Below are positions 1 to 7,660 of a DNA stretch of 64,000 nt, one piece after another. The position numbers were made by a program, and so were the translations under genes. The DNA is from Pseudomonas fluorescens (GTDB lineage Bacteria; Pseudomonadota; Gammaproteobacteria; Pseudomonadales; Pseudomonadaceae). Location of the stretch: the NCBI RefSeq assembly GCF_902497785.1, contig NZ_CABVHK010000004.1, positions 62,001-126,000 of the forward strand. Direction: 5' to 3'. Positions within the stretch are counted from its first letter, which is position 1, and each line of letters opens with the position of its first letter. The notes beneath the pieces were generated by a model that made no database searches, had not been told where the DNA came from, and saw only the letters and a list, made by a program, of their open reading frames with translations.

Positions 1-270
1 GGCACGGCCATGGCGGGCGACGTCAACATCAACGCGATCGCTCCCGGCATGGCCGCCGCGTTGCTGGCCACCGCCATGGGCCTGTTCGTCGCGATCCCCG
101 CACTGTTTGGCTACAACCGCCTGATCACCCGCAACAAGGAAGTCAGCGCCGACATGCGCGTGTTTGTCGACGAGTTCATCACTCGACTGGCGGAGATGCA
201 CGGCGAGAGCCAGTTCAGTGAGTCGGCGCACCGCCGTGGCAATCACACCAACGCCCACGTACCGGCCTGA
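1..270 (+). CDS. exbB: ExbB/TolQ/MotA-family proton channel, C-terminal part (cut by left edge)
   Basis: This is the tail of an inner-membrane proton channel subunit that, with ExbD, uses the proton gradient to power TonB. The frame is open from base 1. The visible part starts in the family's typical segment (GDVNINAIAPGMAAALLATAMG) followed by a hydrophobic helix reaching AIPALFGYN, then a soluble tail with RNKEVSADMRVFVDEF. The helix with small residues before the IP pair matches the last ExbB transmembrane helix. The start codon lies outside the window; the internal ATG at 10 is not the start. The exbD gene follows after 11 bases, so the two are co-transcribed. Confidence 0.88.
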   Translation, partial: GTAMAGDVNINAIAPGMAAALLATAMGLFVAIPALFGYNRLITRNKEVSADMRVFVDEFITRLAEMHGESQFSESAHRRGNHTNAHVPA

Positions 271-281
271 GGAGCACTGAT

Positions 282-707
282 ATGGCTTCCGCAAATGCCT
301 CCCACGACGATGACGATGACGCAGCGGTGGACAGCATCAACATCACGCCCCTGGTGGACGTGCTGATGGTGGTGCTGGTGATGTTCATCCTCACCGCCAC
401 CGCACAGGTATCGGGTATCCAGATCAACCTGCCCAAGGCCAGTGCCTCGGTGTCGCTGTCCGAAGCCAAGACCAAGGCAATCTCGGTCAACGAAGGTGGC
501 CAGGTGTTTCTCGACGCTTACCCGGTGACCCTGGCCGAGCTGGAAGACCGCTTGCGCATCGAAAAGGCCCAGAACCCCGACTTCCCGGTCATCGTGCGCG
601 GCGACGCCACGGTGCAGTACCAGAAAGTCGTCGAGGTGCTGGACCTGCTGCGCCGTCTGGAATTGTCACAAGTCGGTCTGGTGACCGGCAAACCGACACA
701 GGGCTGA
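282..707 (+). CDS. exbD: ExbD/TolR biopolymer transport protein
   Basis: This 141-residue protein is the partner of the ExbB channel and carries the essential membrane aspartate for proton flow. The layout is classical: a short acidic cytoplasmic N-terminus (a run of Asp residues at 9-13), the family motif INITPLVDVLMVVLVMF with Asp at about residue 26, one membrane helix, then a periplasmic domain with a PVIVRGD stretch and a final helix. The length is usual for ExbD. It lies between exbB and tonB with gaps of 11 and 2 bases, so the three genes form one energy-transducing module. Confidence 0.95.
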   Translation: MASANASHDDDDDAAVDSINITPLVDVLMVVLVMFILTATAQVSGIQINLPKASASVSLSEAKTKAISVNEGGQVFLDAYPVTLAELEDRLRIEKAQNPDFPVIVRGDATVQYQKVVEVLDLLRRLELSQVGLVTGKPTQG

Positions 708-709
708 CC

Positions 710-1408
710 ATGACTGCTCAACTTCCCATCCGCCCGTCACCCGTCAAGCCCTCAGCCCTGCGCGTTGTGAAGTGGGGCGTCGGTTTGCTGATCGCCGGCG
801 TGGCCGCATGGTTCCTGTGGCAGTGGGCCAACGACATGAGTGGCATTCGCCGGGAAGCGCCGAAGGTGCCGACCATCATTCCGTTGCCGCCACCACCGCC
901 ACCGCCCCCGGAAAAACCGCCTGAACCGGAAACCCCCGTGGAAGAAAAAATGGTCGAACCCGAACCGACACCCGAGCCCGAAGAGGTCAAGCCTGAAGAA
1001 GAGGCACCGCCGTCCCCGGCAGATGACCTGAACAAGCCGATGGACATGGACGCCGCTGCCCAGGCTGGCGAAGGCGGTATCCCCGTCGGCAAGGGCGGTG
1101 GCATGGCCGGTTCCGGTGGCGGACGTCTGGGCAACGGCACCTACAGCCAGTTCCTCGCGTTTACCTTCCAGCGTTTGCTGCGCGAGAACCCGGACCTGCG
1201 CAACCTGGCGTTTTCGCTCCAGGCAGACGTGTGGCTGAGCAGTGTCGGCGAGATCACCCGGGTCGAACTGGTCAAGTCCAGCGGCAAACCCGAACTCGAC
1301 AACCAGGTCATCGCGGCATTGCGGGCGGCGCCCCACCTCAGCGAACGGCCTCCGGCCTCCATTACTTTGCCTGTGCGCCTGTCCCTGCAAGGGCGGCGTC
1401 CGGGTTAA
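710..1408 (+). CDS. tonB: TonB-family energy transducer
   Basis: This 232-residue protein would carry energy from ExbB-ExbD across the periplasm to an outer-membrane receptor. Visible parts are a cytoplasmic N-terminus, one membrane helix at about 20-40 (VGLLIAGVAAWFLWQW), a proline/glutamate-rich rod at about 55-105 with eight consecutive prolines and several PEP repeats, a glycine-rich linker at about 120-145, and a C-terminal domain from about 150 with the TonB_C-like SSGKPELDNQVIAALRAAP. It ends shortly after that domain. The start is two bases after exbD. The next gene encodes a porin rather than a classical TonB receptor; a receptor may lie upstream of the window. Confidence 0.9.
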   Translation: MTAQLPIRPSPVKPSALRVVKWGVGLLIAGVAAWFLWQWANDMSGIRREAPKVPTIIPLPPPPPPPPEKPPEPETPVEEKMVEPEPTPEPEEVKPEEEAPPSPADDLNKPMDMDAAAQAGEGGIPVGKGGGMAGSGGGRLGNGTYSQFLAFTFQRLLRENPDLRNLAFSLQADVWLSSVGEITRVELVKSSGKPELDNQVIAALRAAPHLSERPPASITLPVRLSLQGRRPG

Positions 1409-1447
1409 TCGAACAATTCAAGTTTTGCAATTAGGAGTTGTGTGCAG

Positions 1448-3154
1448 ATGATTTCCAACGTGAATCGATTATCCCTGGCCGTCGGCATGGTCATTGCCAC
1501 CCTGGTCGGTCAGGCCGCTGCAGCGCCTGCGCCCTCGGAAAACGCCACGATCAATCTGATCCGCCTGCTGGTGGAACAAGGCATTCTGAAACAGGACAAG
1601 GCCGACAAGCTGATCGCCCAGGCACAGAGCGAAGCGGATCAGGCCCGCAAGGCAGCGATCGCCGCGCCGACAGCCGTGGCCGCCGCCGGACCTGCCGCCG
1701 TCCCCGGCGATGTTCGCGTGCAATACGTGCCAGCGGCGGTACGTGATCAGATCCGCGATCAGGTCAAGGCCGAAGTCATGGCGACCGCCAAACAGGAAAA
1801 CTGGGCCCAGCCCAACACCTTTCCGGATTGGGTCTCGCGTATCAGCTTCGACGGCGACATCCGCCTGCGGGACGAGTCGCGTTACTACTCGGATACCAAC
1901 AGCAATGAAATCGTCGACTTTGCCAAGCTCAACAACAACGGACCTTACGACGTAAACCCTAACAGCAGCACGGCATTGCCGCCGTTGCTCAACACCCGTG
2001 AAGAGCGGGAAAACCTGTTCCGCCTGCGTGCGCGCCTGGGCATGAAAGCCGTCATCGCGCCCGAATGGACCGCCGGGGTGCGTATCGCGACCGGGTCGGA
2101 CAACAACCCGGTGTCGACCACCCAGGCCCTCGGCGGCGGCTTCGGCAAGAAAGACATCTGGCTCGATCAGGGTTACCTGACCTGGAAACCGTCCGATCAG
2201 TTGACCCTGACCGGTGGCCGCATTGCCAACCCGTTCTACTCCACCGACATGCTCTATTCCAACGACCTGAACTTTGACGGCGTGGCGGCGATTTTCGACC
2301 GCAAGATCAATCGCGAATGGGACCTCTTCGGCACGGTCGGTGCGTTCCCGGTGGACTACACCAACGACACCAGCTCCAGCAACGGTTTCGACAAGGAAGA
2401 GAGCGACAACAAATGGCTGTATGGCGCGCAGATCGGCGCCAAGTGGGCGATCAACTCCAGCAACCGCCTCAAAGGCGCGCTGGCCTATTACCGCTTCGAT
2501 GACATCGAAGGTCAGCGCTCCAGTGCCTGTGAACCCTGGGCCGGGGCACCTGGCTGCGACTCCGATGGCACGCGTGCGGCGTTCATGCAGAAGGGCAACA
2601 CCGTGTTCCTGCTGCGTGACATCACGCCGAATCCGCTCAGCCCGGCCACCACGCCACAGCCGCAATTCGTCGGCCTGGCGTCCGAGTTCAACCTGGTGGA
2701 CCTGAACTTTACGTGGGACACCGACCTGCCGGAGAACTTCAAGCTGCGCAGCCAGGCCAACTACATACATAACCTGGGCTATGACGAAGGCGACATGCGC
2801 AGCCGCTCGGCGGGGCAGATCGTCAACAACCTGGATAACGACGGTGACATCGAAAGTGGCGCCAATGCCTGGATGGTTCAGTTCACCCTCGGCAACGCTC
2901 TGGAGTTGCGCAAGCAGGGCGACTGGAACCTGTTCGCCGGCTACAAGTACATCCAGCCGGATGCCTTGCCGGACGGTTTCAACGATTCGTCGTTCCACCT
3001 GGGCGGCACCAATGCCAAGGGTTATTTCCTTGGCGGCAATTACGGCCTGGCCAAGAACGTCTCTGCCACCGGTCGCTGGTTGAGTTCCGAGGCGGTCTAC
3101 GGTGCGCCATTCGACATCGATGTCTTGCAGCTTGAAATCAACACGCGCTTCTAA
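1448..3154 (+). CDS. Putative outer-membrane porin (Porin_5-like)
   Basis: This is a large outer-membrane beta-barrel of about 568 residues. A signal peptide (SLAVGMVIATLVGQAAAAPA) is followed by a short helical segment rich in Lys, Gln and Ala (about 30-70), then a long part with alternating polar and aromatic residues ending in LQLEINTRF, a C-terminal phenylalanine as expected for insertion by the BAM machine. The pattern fits the putative-porin family found with ExbBD-TonB genes in proteobacteria. I chose the ATG at 1448 because AGGAG at 1433-1437 is 10 bases upstream; an in-frame GTG at 1442 is too close to it. The substrate cannot be read from the sequence. Confidence 0.8.
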   Translation: MISNVNRLSLAVGMVIATLVGQAAAAPAPSENATINLIRLLVEQGILKQDKADKLIAQAQSEADQARKAAIAAPTAVAAAGPAAVPGDVRVQYVPAAVRDQIRDQVKAEVMATAKQENWAQPNTFPDWVSRISFDGDIRLRDESRYYSDTNSNEIVDFAKLNNNGPYDVNPNSSTALPPLLNTREERENLFRLRARLGMKAVIAPEWTAGVRIATGSDNNPVSTTQALGGGFGKKDIWLDQGYLTWKPSDQLTLTGGRIANPFYSTDMLYSNDLNFDGVAAIFDRKINREWDLFGTVGAFPVDYTNDTSSSNGFDKEESDNKWLYGAQIGAKWAINSSNRLKGALAYYRFDDIEGQRSSACEPWAGAPGCDSDGTRAAFMQKGNTVFLLRDITPNPLSPATTPQPQFVGLASEFNLVDLNFTWDTDLPENFKLRSQANYIHNLGYDEGDMRSRSAGQIVNNLDNDGDIESGANAWMVQFTLGNALELRKQGDWNLFAGYKYIQPDALPDGFNDSSFHLGGTNAKGYFLGGNYGLAKNVSATGRWLSSEAVYGAPFDIDVLQLEINTRF

Positions 3155-3171
3155 GGCGCCGGGAGAGCTTC

Positions 3172-3813
3172 ATGAACACACGAATTGCGGCCACGTTCTG
3201 GCTGCTGGCCACGGGATTGACGATGACCCAGGGTGTCAGCGCCGAAGGCATGGAGGAACGCCTGCGCACGCAATTGCGTAGCACCACTCAACAGCTGCAA
3301 GCGTTGCAAAGCCAACAGGCTCAGGCCGGTGCCGCGCAGGTGGCGGCGCAAGCCGAGACCAAGGCAGCCCAGGCGCAGATCAAGCAATTGACGGCAGAGC
3401 TGGCCAGGTACAAAGGCGTGGCGGAACAGTTGGCCAGCCAACAGGACAGTTTGCAGAGCCAGGCCCAGGCCCAGGCGGCGGCCAGTAGCGAGCAGATCGG
3501 CAAGTTCAAGAAAGCCTATGACGAGTTGCTGGTCATGGCCCGGGGCAAAGAAGCCGAACGGTCCCGGCTCGAGCAGCAACTGACCGAACGTGACACACAA
3601 ATGCAGCAATGTTCGGTCAAGAATCAACAGATGTATGGCGTCGCCAAAGAGATTCTCGTGGCCTACGAAAAAATCGATGTGGCCGAAGTGATGAAAATCC
3701 GCCAGCCGTTCGCTGGCACTGCCCGGGTCAAGTTTGAAGAAATGGCCCAGGGCTTTGGCGATGAACTGTACAAAACCCAATTCGACGCGCCGCAAGCCGC
3801 GATCGCTCACTGA
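3172..3813 (+). CDS. Periplasmic coiled-coil protein of unknown function
   Basis: This 213-residue protein has a signal peptide (cleavage probably after GVSA, near residue 23). Residues about 30-165 are a strongly helical, Gln/Ala-rich region (TQQLQALQSQQAQ, KAAQAQIKQLTAELARY, ERSRLEQQLTERDTQMQQ) predicted to form coiled coils. A single cysteine follows at about residue 147 and a shorter C-terminal part follows the coil. No enzyme motif is visible. Its place between the porin and the YbjN-like gene, with gaps of 17 and 18 bases, suggests a structural partner in the envelope complex built by this operon. The function is unknown. Confidence 0.7.
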   Translation: MNTRIAATFWLLATGLTMTQGVSAEGMEERLRTQLRSTTQQLQALQSQQAQAGAAQVAAQAETKAAQAQIKQLTAELARYKGVAEQLASQQDSLQSQAQAQAAASSEQIGKFKKAYDELLVMARGKEAERSRLEQQLTERDTQMQQCSVKNQQMYGVAKEILVAYEKIDVAEVMKIRQPFAGTARVKFEEMAQGFGDELYKTQFDAPQAAIAH

Positions 3814-3831
3814 TAACAGGGAAGAACTCAC

Positions 3832-4311
3832 ATGACTCAATTGATCGCATACGTATCGCCGCAATCGCTGACCGAGGTGCTGCAAGCCGCCGGTTACCGG
3901 GTCAACCAGACGGATCAGAACGGCATCGTACAGTTGCTCAGCGCCAGCCAGGGCATCGGCTATGCCGTGCGTTTCGGCAATCCGGCCGCGGAGCAGGGTA
4001 GCTATGTCGATTTCACCTTCAGTTGCGCATTGCGGGTTCAGGGTGAACTGCCGGCCGGGCTGGCGGAGCTATGGAACGCCTCGCGACGTTTTGCCCGCTT
4101 GTCGGTTCAAGGTGAGTTCCTGGTGATGGAAATGGACGTGGTGGTGGCGGCCGGTGTAAGCGCCGACTACCTGCGTGGCAATCTGGAACTGTGGGACCGT
4201 TTGCTGCAGGAGTTCATCGTTTACCTGCGCGATTACAGCCAGAACGCCGCGCAAGTGCGTGCCCAGGCTGAAGGGGTCCAGGCGCCGGAACAAGAGGTCG
4301 CAGCCCTGTGA
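3832..4311 (+). CDS. YbjN / secretion-chaperone-like domain protein
   Basis: This is a 159-residue soluble protein without signal peptide. The order beta-strand (VDFTFSCALRV), helix (WNASRRFARLSVQ), strand pair (GEFLVMEMDVVVAAGV) and helix (LELWDRLLQEFIVYLRDY) resembles the YbjN fold, related to type III secretion chaperones of the CesT class. Proteins of this fold often bind a partner rather than catalyse a reaction. It overlaps the following isomerase gene by four bases, which indicates translational coupling. The last 20 residues are Gln/Glu-rich and look disordered. The partner may be the coiled-coil protein encoded just upstream, but that is inference. Confidence 0.65.
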   Translation: MTQLIAYVSPQSLTEVLQAAGYRVNQTDQNGIVQLLSASQGIGYAVRFGNPAAEQGSYVDFTFSCALRVQGELPAGLAELWNASRRFARLSVQGEFLVMEMDVVVAAGVSADYLRGNLELWDRLLQEFIVYLRDYSQNAAQVRAQAEGVQAPEQEVAAL

Positions 4312-5249
4312 AAAAGCGTACGGTCGTGGCCAGCGCGGGAGCGCTGGCGTTGTTGGTGGTCGCCGTGGCGTTGGGTGTGCGGCCGGGAAATGATCCGATA
4401 GCGGCGACGCAACCGGCGCCCTCGGCCGCCAGTGAGCCGGCAGTGGCGCGCCTGGGTAATCAGGAGGTCGCCAGCGCGGAATTGAAAGCGCTGCTGGCGA
4501 GCTTGCCGGTGGAGTCTCGTGAACAGCTGAGCACTGATCGCGCAACGCTGGAGAGCTGGATTCGCTCACGCCTTGCCGAAAAAGCCGTACTCGAACAGGC
4601 GGACGCCCAAGGCTGGCGTCAGCGTCCGGAGATCGAGCAGCAAACCCGTGCCGCCACCGAGCAGATTGTCTTTCGCAATTACTTGCAGTCGGTCAGCCAG
4701 GTGCCGGCGGATTACCCCAGTGCTGCCGAGTTGCAACAAGCCTATGACGCGGGCAAGTCGGAGTGGGTGACGCCAACGATGTACCGTGTCAGCCAGATTT
4801 ACCTCGCGGTGGCCGACCCGCAGAACCTCGAGGCCGTGCGCAAGCAGGCGCAGGACCTGAGTCGCAAGGCCCAGGCAGCCCCTGCCGAATTTGCCGGGCT
4901 GGCCAGTCAGTATTCACAGGACCGCGTCAGCGCCGAGCGCGGCGGTGACACAGGTTTGCAGCCGCTGCAACAATGGCTGCCGGAAGTGCGCGGCGTGCTG
5001 TCGCGGCTCAAGGTCGGCGCGGTTTCTGATCCGGTGCAAAGCCAGGCGGGTTTTCATGTGATCAAACTCACCGAGTTGCAACCCGCCCGTGTCGCCACGC
5101 TGGACGAATTGCGCGATCGCCTGACCCAGGCCCTGCGCGCCCAGCGTCAGGAACAGATCGCCAAGGCCTATCTCGAAGGCATGCTCAATACCGCGACACT
5201 GAGTATCGATGGGGCCGAGCTGAACAAGATCCTTGAGGAAAAACGCTGA
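4308..5249 (+). CDS. Periplasmic peptidyl-prolyl isomerase, PpiC/parvulin type
   Basis: This 313-residue protein would assist folding of exported proteins by cis-trans isomerisation of proline bonds. It has an N-terminal membrane/signal segment (ALALLVVAVALGV), a helical SurA-like chaperone part (about 45-145) and a parvulin domain at about 150-245 with YRVSQIYLAV, FAGLASQYSQD, the conserved GGDTG, and GFHVIKLTE. A C-terminal helix (LRDRLTQALRAQRQEQIAKAYL) follows, as in PpiC/PrsA proteins. Being in the same operon as a porin and a periplasmic coiled-coil protein suggests that it folds those clients. Its stop is followed by a strong hairpin before the regulator gene. Confidence 0.88.
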   Translation: MKKRTVVASAGALALLVVAVALGVRPGNDPIAATQPAPSAASEPAVARLGNQEVASAELKALLASLPVESREQLSTDRATLESWIRSRLAEKAVLEQADAQGWRQRPEIEQQTRAATEQIVFRNYLQSVSQVPADYPSAAELQQAYDAGKSEWVTPTMYRVSQIYLAVADPQNLEAVRKQAQDLSRKAQAAPAEFAGLASQYSQDRVSAERGGDTGLQPLQQWLPEVRGVLSRLKVGAVSDPVQSQAGFHVIKLTELQPARVATLDELRDRLTQALRAQRQEQIAKAYLEGMLNTATLSIDGAELNKILEEKR

Positions 5250-5262
5250 CGACGTGGCATGG

Positions 5263-5299
5263 CCCCCGGTGGAGTGAGCAGGTCTGCTTCCACCGGGGG
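5263..5299 (+). terminator. Perfect 11-bp stem hairpin after the isomerase gene
   Basis: CCCCCGGTGGA at 5263-5273 pairs perfectly with TCCACCGGGGG at 5289-5299, and an inner AGCAG/CTGCT pair extends the stem. There is no T-tract after it, so it may be a Rho-independent terminator of weak form, a pause site, or a 3'-end protector of the upstream mRNA. It separates the exbB-ppiC genes from the regulator. Confidence 0.5.
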
Positions 5300-5342
5300 T
5301 AAACGCAAGCACATCCACAAAAAGAACGACAGGGAGTCATTG

Positions 5343-6323
5343 ATGTCTTTTACCGAATCCACGGGGCGCCAGCGTGTTGACGACTACCGATCCCCAATGG
5401 CGGGAACCGACCCGCTGGTGGCGCTCGCTGCCGGGCTCGATACCGAGGTGGCTCAGTATTTCCTGGTCAGCGCCCGCTGTGGCTGCTTCATGCAGGCTGC
5501 CCGCAGCCTCAATGTACGACCAACAATTTTGCGCAAGCACCTGGCCCAATTGGAAGAGCAACTGCAACGCACGCTGTTCCGGTTCCAGGGCAGCGCACTG
5601 ACACTCAGTCGCGATGGTCAACTTTTTCATGCGCAGCTGGTTGCATTGGCCCACGAGCGCAAGTTGCCGGTGATCGAGCAACCGCTGATTCGTCTGGCTG
5701 TCGCGGACACCATTGTGCATGACATTCTCGGGCGCGATCTGGTTTCGCTGCTGCGGCGCAACGCCAGTGTGCGACTGGAGATTATCTCGCTGGACAGCGA
5801 CCTTTCCCTGCAAGCCGTCAGTGCCGACGTGGTGGTCTGGCTGGGTGGCGCCGAAGCGATGGCCCCCGGCCCGAGTTTCGCCGTCAGCGAACCTCAGTGT
5901 CTGGCGCAGCTCGATTATCTGCCGCACATAGCCAAACGCTATTCGCGGGTGACCGCCCGCCCGGCAAGCCTTGATGACCTGGCGGATTTTCTACTGGTTC
6001 AATGGCATTACGAGCGGCAAGTGGAGCATTTCCGGCCGTGGAATGACATCGTCGACCAGCGTCTCGCTGGCGTGGTGCAGTTGCATTCCTACGCGTTGAT
6101 GCTGGAAATGATCCGTTGCAGCGCCTGCATCGGTTTGCTGCCGGGCTACATGAGTCGCTTCGACCGTGGCCTGATTGCGTTGCCGGGGTTGTTTGACGGG
6201 CCGATGCAGCGGCAGGTGTGGATGGCGGTGAGTTCGCAGTCCAAAGACGACGCGCAGGTACAAATGATCGTCGAACTGATTCACAACACCTTCAGCGAAC
6301 GCCGTGAGTGGTTCGAGGGCTGA
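5343..6323 (+). CDS. LysR-like transcriptional regulator
   Basis: This 326-residue protein has an N-terminal winged-helix region at about 37-95 (VAQYFLVSARCGCFMQAARSL, then a recognition-helix-like TILRKHLAQLEEQL and LFRFQGSALTLSRDG, the usual wing of LysR proteins). An effector domain of alternating strands and helices follows to the end. The first 30 residues are an extra, poorly conserved extension. I chose the ATG at 5343 because AGGGAG lies a suitable distance upstream; an earlier in-frame ATG at 5259 would run through the hairpin. It follows the TonB/porin genes on the same strand and probably controls them. Confidence 0.8.
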   Translation: MSFTESTGRQRVDDYRSPMAGTDPLVALAAGLDTEVAQYFLVSARCGCFMQAARSLNVRPTILRKHLAQLEEQLQRTLFRFQGSALTLSRDGQLFHAQLVALAHERKLPVIEQPLIRLAVADTIVHDILGRDLVSLLRRNASVRLEIISLDSDLSLQAVSADVVVWLGGAEAMAPGPSFAVSEPQCLAQLDYLPHIAKRYSRVTARPASLDDLADFLLVQWHYERQVEHFRPWNDIVDQRLAGVVQLHSYALMLEMIRCSACIGLLPGYMSRFDRGLIALPGLFDGPMQRQVWMAVSSQSKDDAQVQMIVELIHNTFSERREWFEG

Positions 6324-6699
6324 ACACGATCCAAAAGGTGAGCGTCTTGTCAAACTGGTGGCGCTGCATCAGGGCACGGTGATCGGCAACATCGGCCTGG
6401 AGCAGTTCTCGCGCATTCGTCGCAGCCATGCCGGCAGTTTGGGCATGGGTGTCTGCGAGGCGTGGCAGGGCAAGGGTGTTGGCTCGAAGTTGTGGGCCAC
6501 CGCGCTGGACATCGCCGACAACTGGATGAACCTGCAACGGGTCGAGCTTTCGGTGTACGCCGATAACGAAGCGGCCATCAGCTTGTACCGCAAGTTCGGC
6601 TTCGAAACCGAAGGCCTGTTTCGCGACTACGCCGTGCGTGACGGCCGGTTGGTGGACACCTTGAGCATGGCGCGTCTGCGTCGCACGCCCAGGGACTGA
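6304..6699 (+). pseudogene. GNAT acetyltransferase missing its N-terminus
   Basis: The frame holds the C-terminal two thirds of a GNAT N-acetyltransferase: LVALHQGTVIGNIGLEQF, the acetyl-CoA loop SLGMGVCEAWQGKGVGSKL (the Q-x-x-G-x-G signature), VELSVYADNEAAISLYRKFG and EGLFRDYAVRDG. Full-length relatives have about 170-180 residues; here only about 125 belong to the family and roughly the first 45 are absent. The homologous part begins near base 6330, a few bases after the stop of the regulator. The only possible start, a GTG at 6304, lies inside the regulator and gives a non-homologous leader. The likely cause is a small deletion joining the 3' end of the regulator to the middle of this gene. 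Confidence 0.6.
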
Positions 6700-6799
6700 C
6701 CCGCTCGCCGCTACCGCTCGGACTTTTAGTCGTACGCCGGTCGCGCGCATCTGCCATGCTCAAAGTCCGCAGCACTGCTTCAACCAAAGGAACACCGCA

Positions 6800-7294
6800 A
6801 TGGACGACGTACAGCAACTGGGCGAGATGCTCCGCCACTACGCAGACAGCGAAGCGCACAAAAAACAGCTGTTCGAGTCGCAATCAGCTGTGTGGAAGAA
6901 GAGCATCACCGAACTGTTCGACCAGATTCAGCAATGGCTGGAACCGGTCAAGGCGCCAAATCTGCTGGAGGTGAGTCGCGAAGCGTACATCGCCTCGGGG
7001 CCGAGCGTTCCGGTCGAAACCTCGACCTTCCAGACCGAGAAGCTGGGGATCGTTATCGCCGGCAAACCTGTTGAGTTTGTCCCGGACGTAATGGGCGCGG
7101 GCGGGCAGATTTCGCTGGCGGTGATGGGCCTGACCGCCGCGCGTTACGGCAGCATCTCCCTGGTGTGCCTGCCACCGTCGAACAGCTGGCAATGGCGCAA
7201 GACCAACGGCTTGAAAGACCCAGACACCTTTGCCTTCGATGCGAACTTTTTGGCGCAGCAGTTGCAGAGCCTGATCCCCCGCGAGCGCAGCTAA
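6800..7294 (+). CDS. Conserved hypothetical protein
   Basis: This is a 164-residue soluble protein with no signal peptide, membrane helix or recognisable catalytic motif. The first half is helical and charged (MLRHYADSEAHKKQLFESQ, SITELFDQIQQWLEPV); the second half is strand-rich (KLGIVIAGKPVEFVPDVMGAGGQISLAVMG, YGSISLVCLPP) and ends with WQWRK and a helix. The start has an AAGGA sequence at a good distance. It stands alone between a truncated GNAT gene and a REP pair. I do not recognise the family. Confidence 0.6.
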   Translation: MDDVQQLGEMLRHYADSEAHKKQLFESQSAVWKKSITELFDQIQQWLEPVKAPNLLEVSREAYIASGPSVPVETSTFQTEKLGIVIAGKPVEFVPDVMGAGGQISLAVMGLTAARYGSISLVCLPPSNSWQWRKTNGLKDPDTFAFDANFLAQQLQSLIPRERS

Positions 7295-7318
7295 GCTCCC
7301 CGTGATCGACACATAACC

Positions 7319-7410
7319 CTGTGGGAGCGAGCTTGCTCGCGATAGCGGCGTGCCAGGCAACATCAGTGTGAATGTCAGTCCGCCATCGCGAGCAAGCTCG
7401 CTCCCACAGT
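7319..7410. repeat. REP pair, GTGGGAGCGAGC family, between convergent genes
   Basis: Two inverted copies of the Pseudomonas REP palindrome face each other: TGTGGGAGCGAGCTTGCTCG near 7319 and its inverse at about 7384-7409. They lie between the ends of two convergent genes, a common place for such elements, where they can act as a bidirectional mRNA end or gyrase target. Confidence 0.9.
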
Positions 7411-7423
7411 GATCGGTTTTGGA

Positions 7424-7645
7424 TCATATATCGAGGTTGCCCCACCCGGGTTTCAGCACCTCCGGAGCCACTGCGTTCACGACTTTGCCCGTCGCCAGCT
7501 CCACCCGCCGCGCCACTTGCGGGTCATCGGCAAACGGTATCAGGCTGGCATCTTCCAGACTCTGCGCGGTCTGCTCCTTCAGGCAATATTCGACCGCCAG
7601 CCAAAGCCCCAGCACCACCAGGCCATTCACTAAAATCTCGATCAT
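7424..7645 (-). CDS. Small membrane protein next to orphan CcoN
   Basis: This 73-residue protein has one N-terminal hydrophobic helix (IEILVNGLVVLGLWLAVEYCL) and a soluble tail with acidic and valine-rich stretches. It starts 15 bases after the ccoN stop, so the two genes share a transcript. Size and position match the small hypothetical gene PA4134 that follows ccoN4 (PA4133) in P. aeruginosa as I remember it. It may act like the small CcoQ/CcoH subunits of cbb3 oxidases, but it does not resemble them clearly. Function is inferred from position only. Confidence 0.65.
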   Translation of the reverse strand: MIEILVNGLVVLGLWLAVEYCLKEQTAQSLEDASLIPFADDPQVARRVELATGKVVNAVAPEVLKPGWGNLDI

Positions 7646-7660
7646 TTCAGGCTTCCTGTT

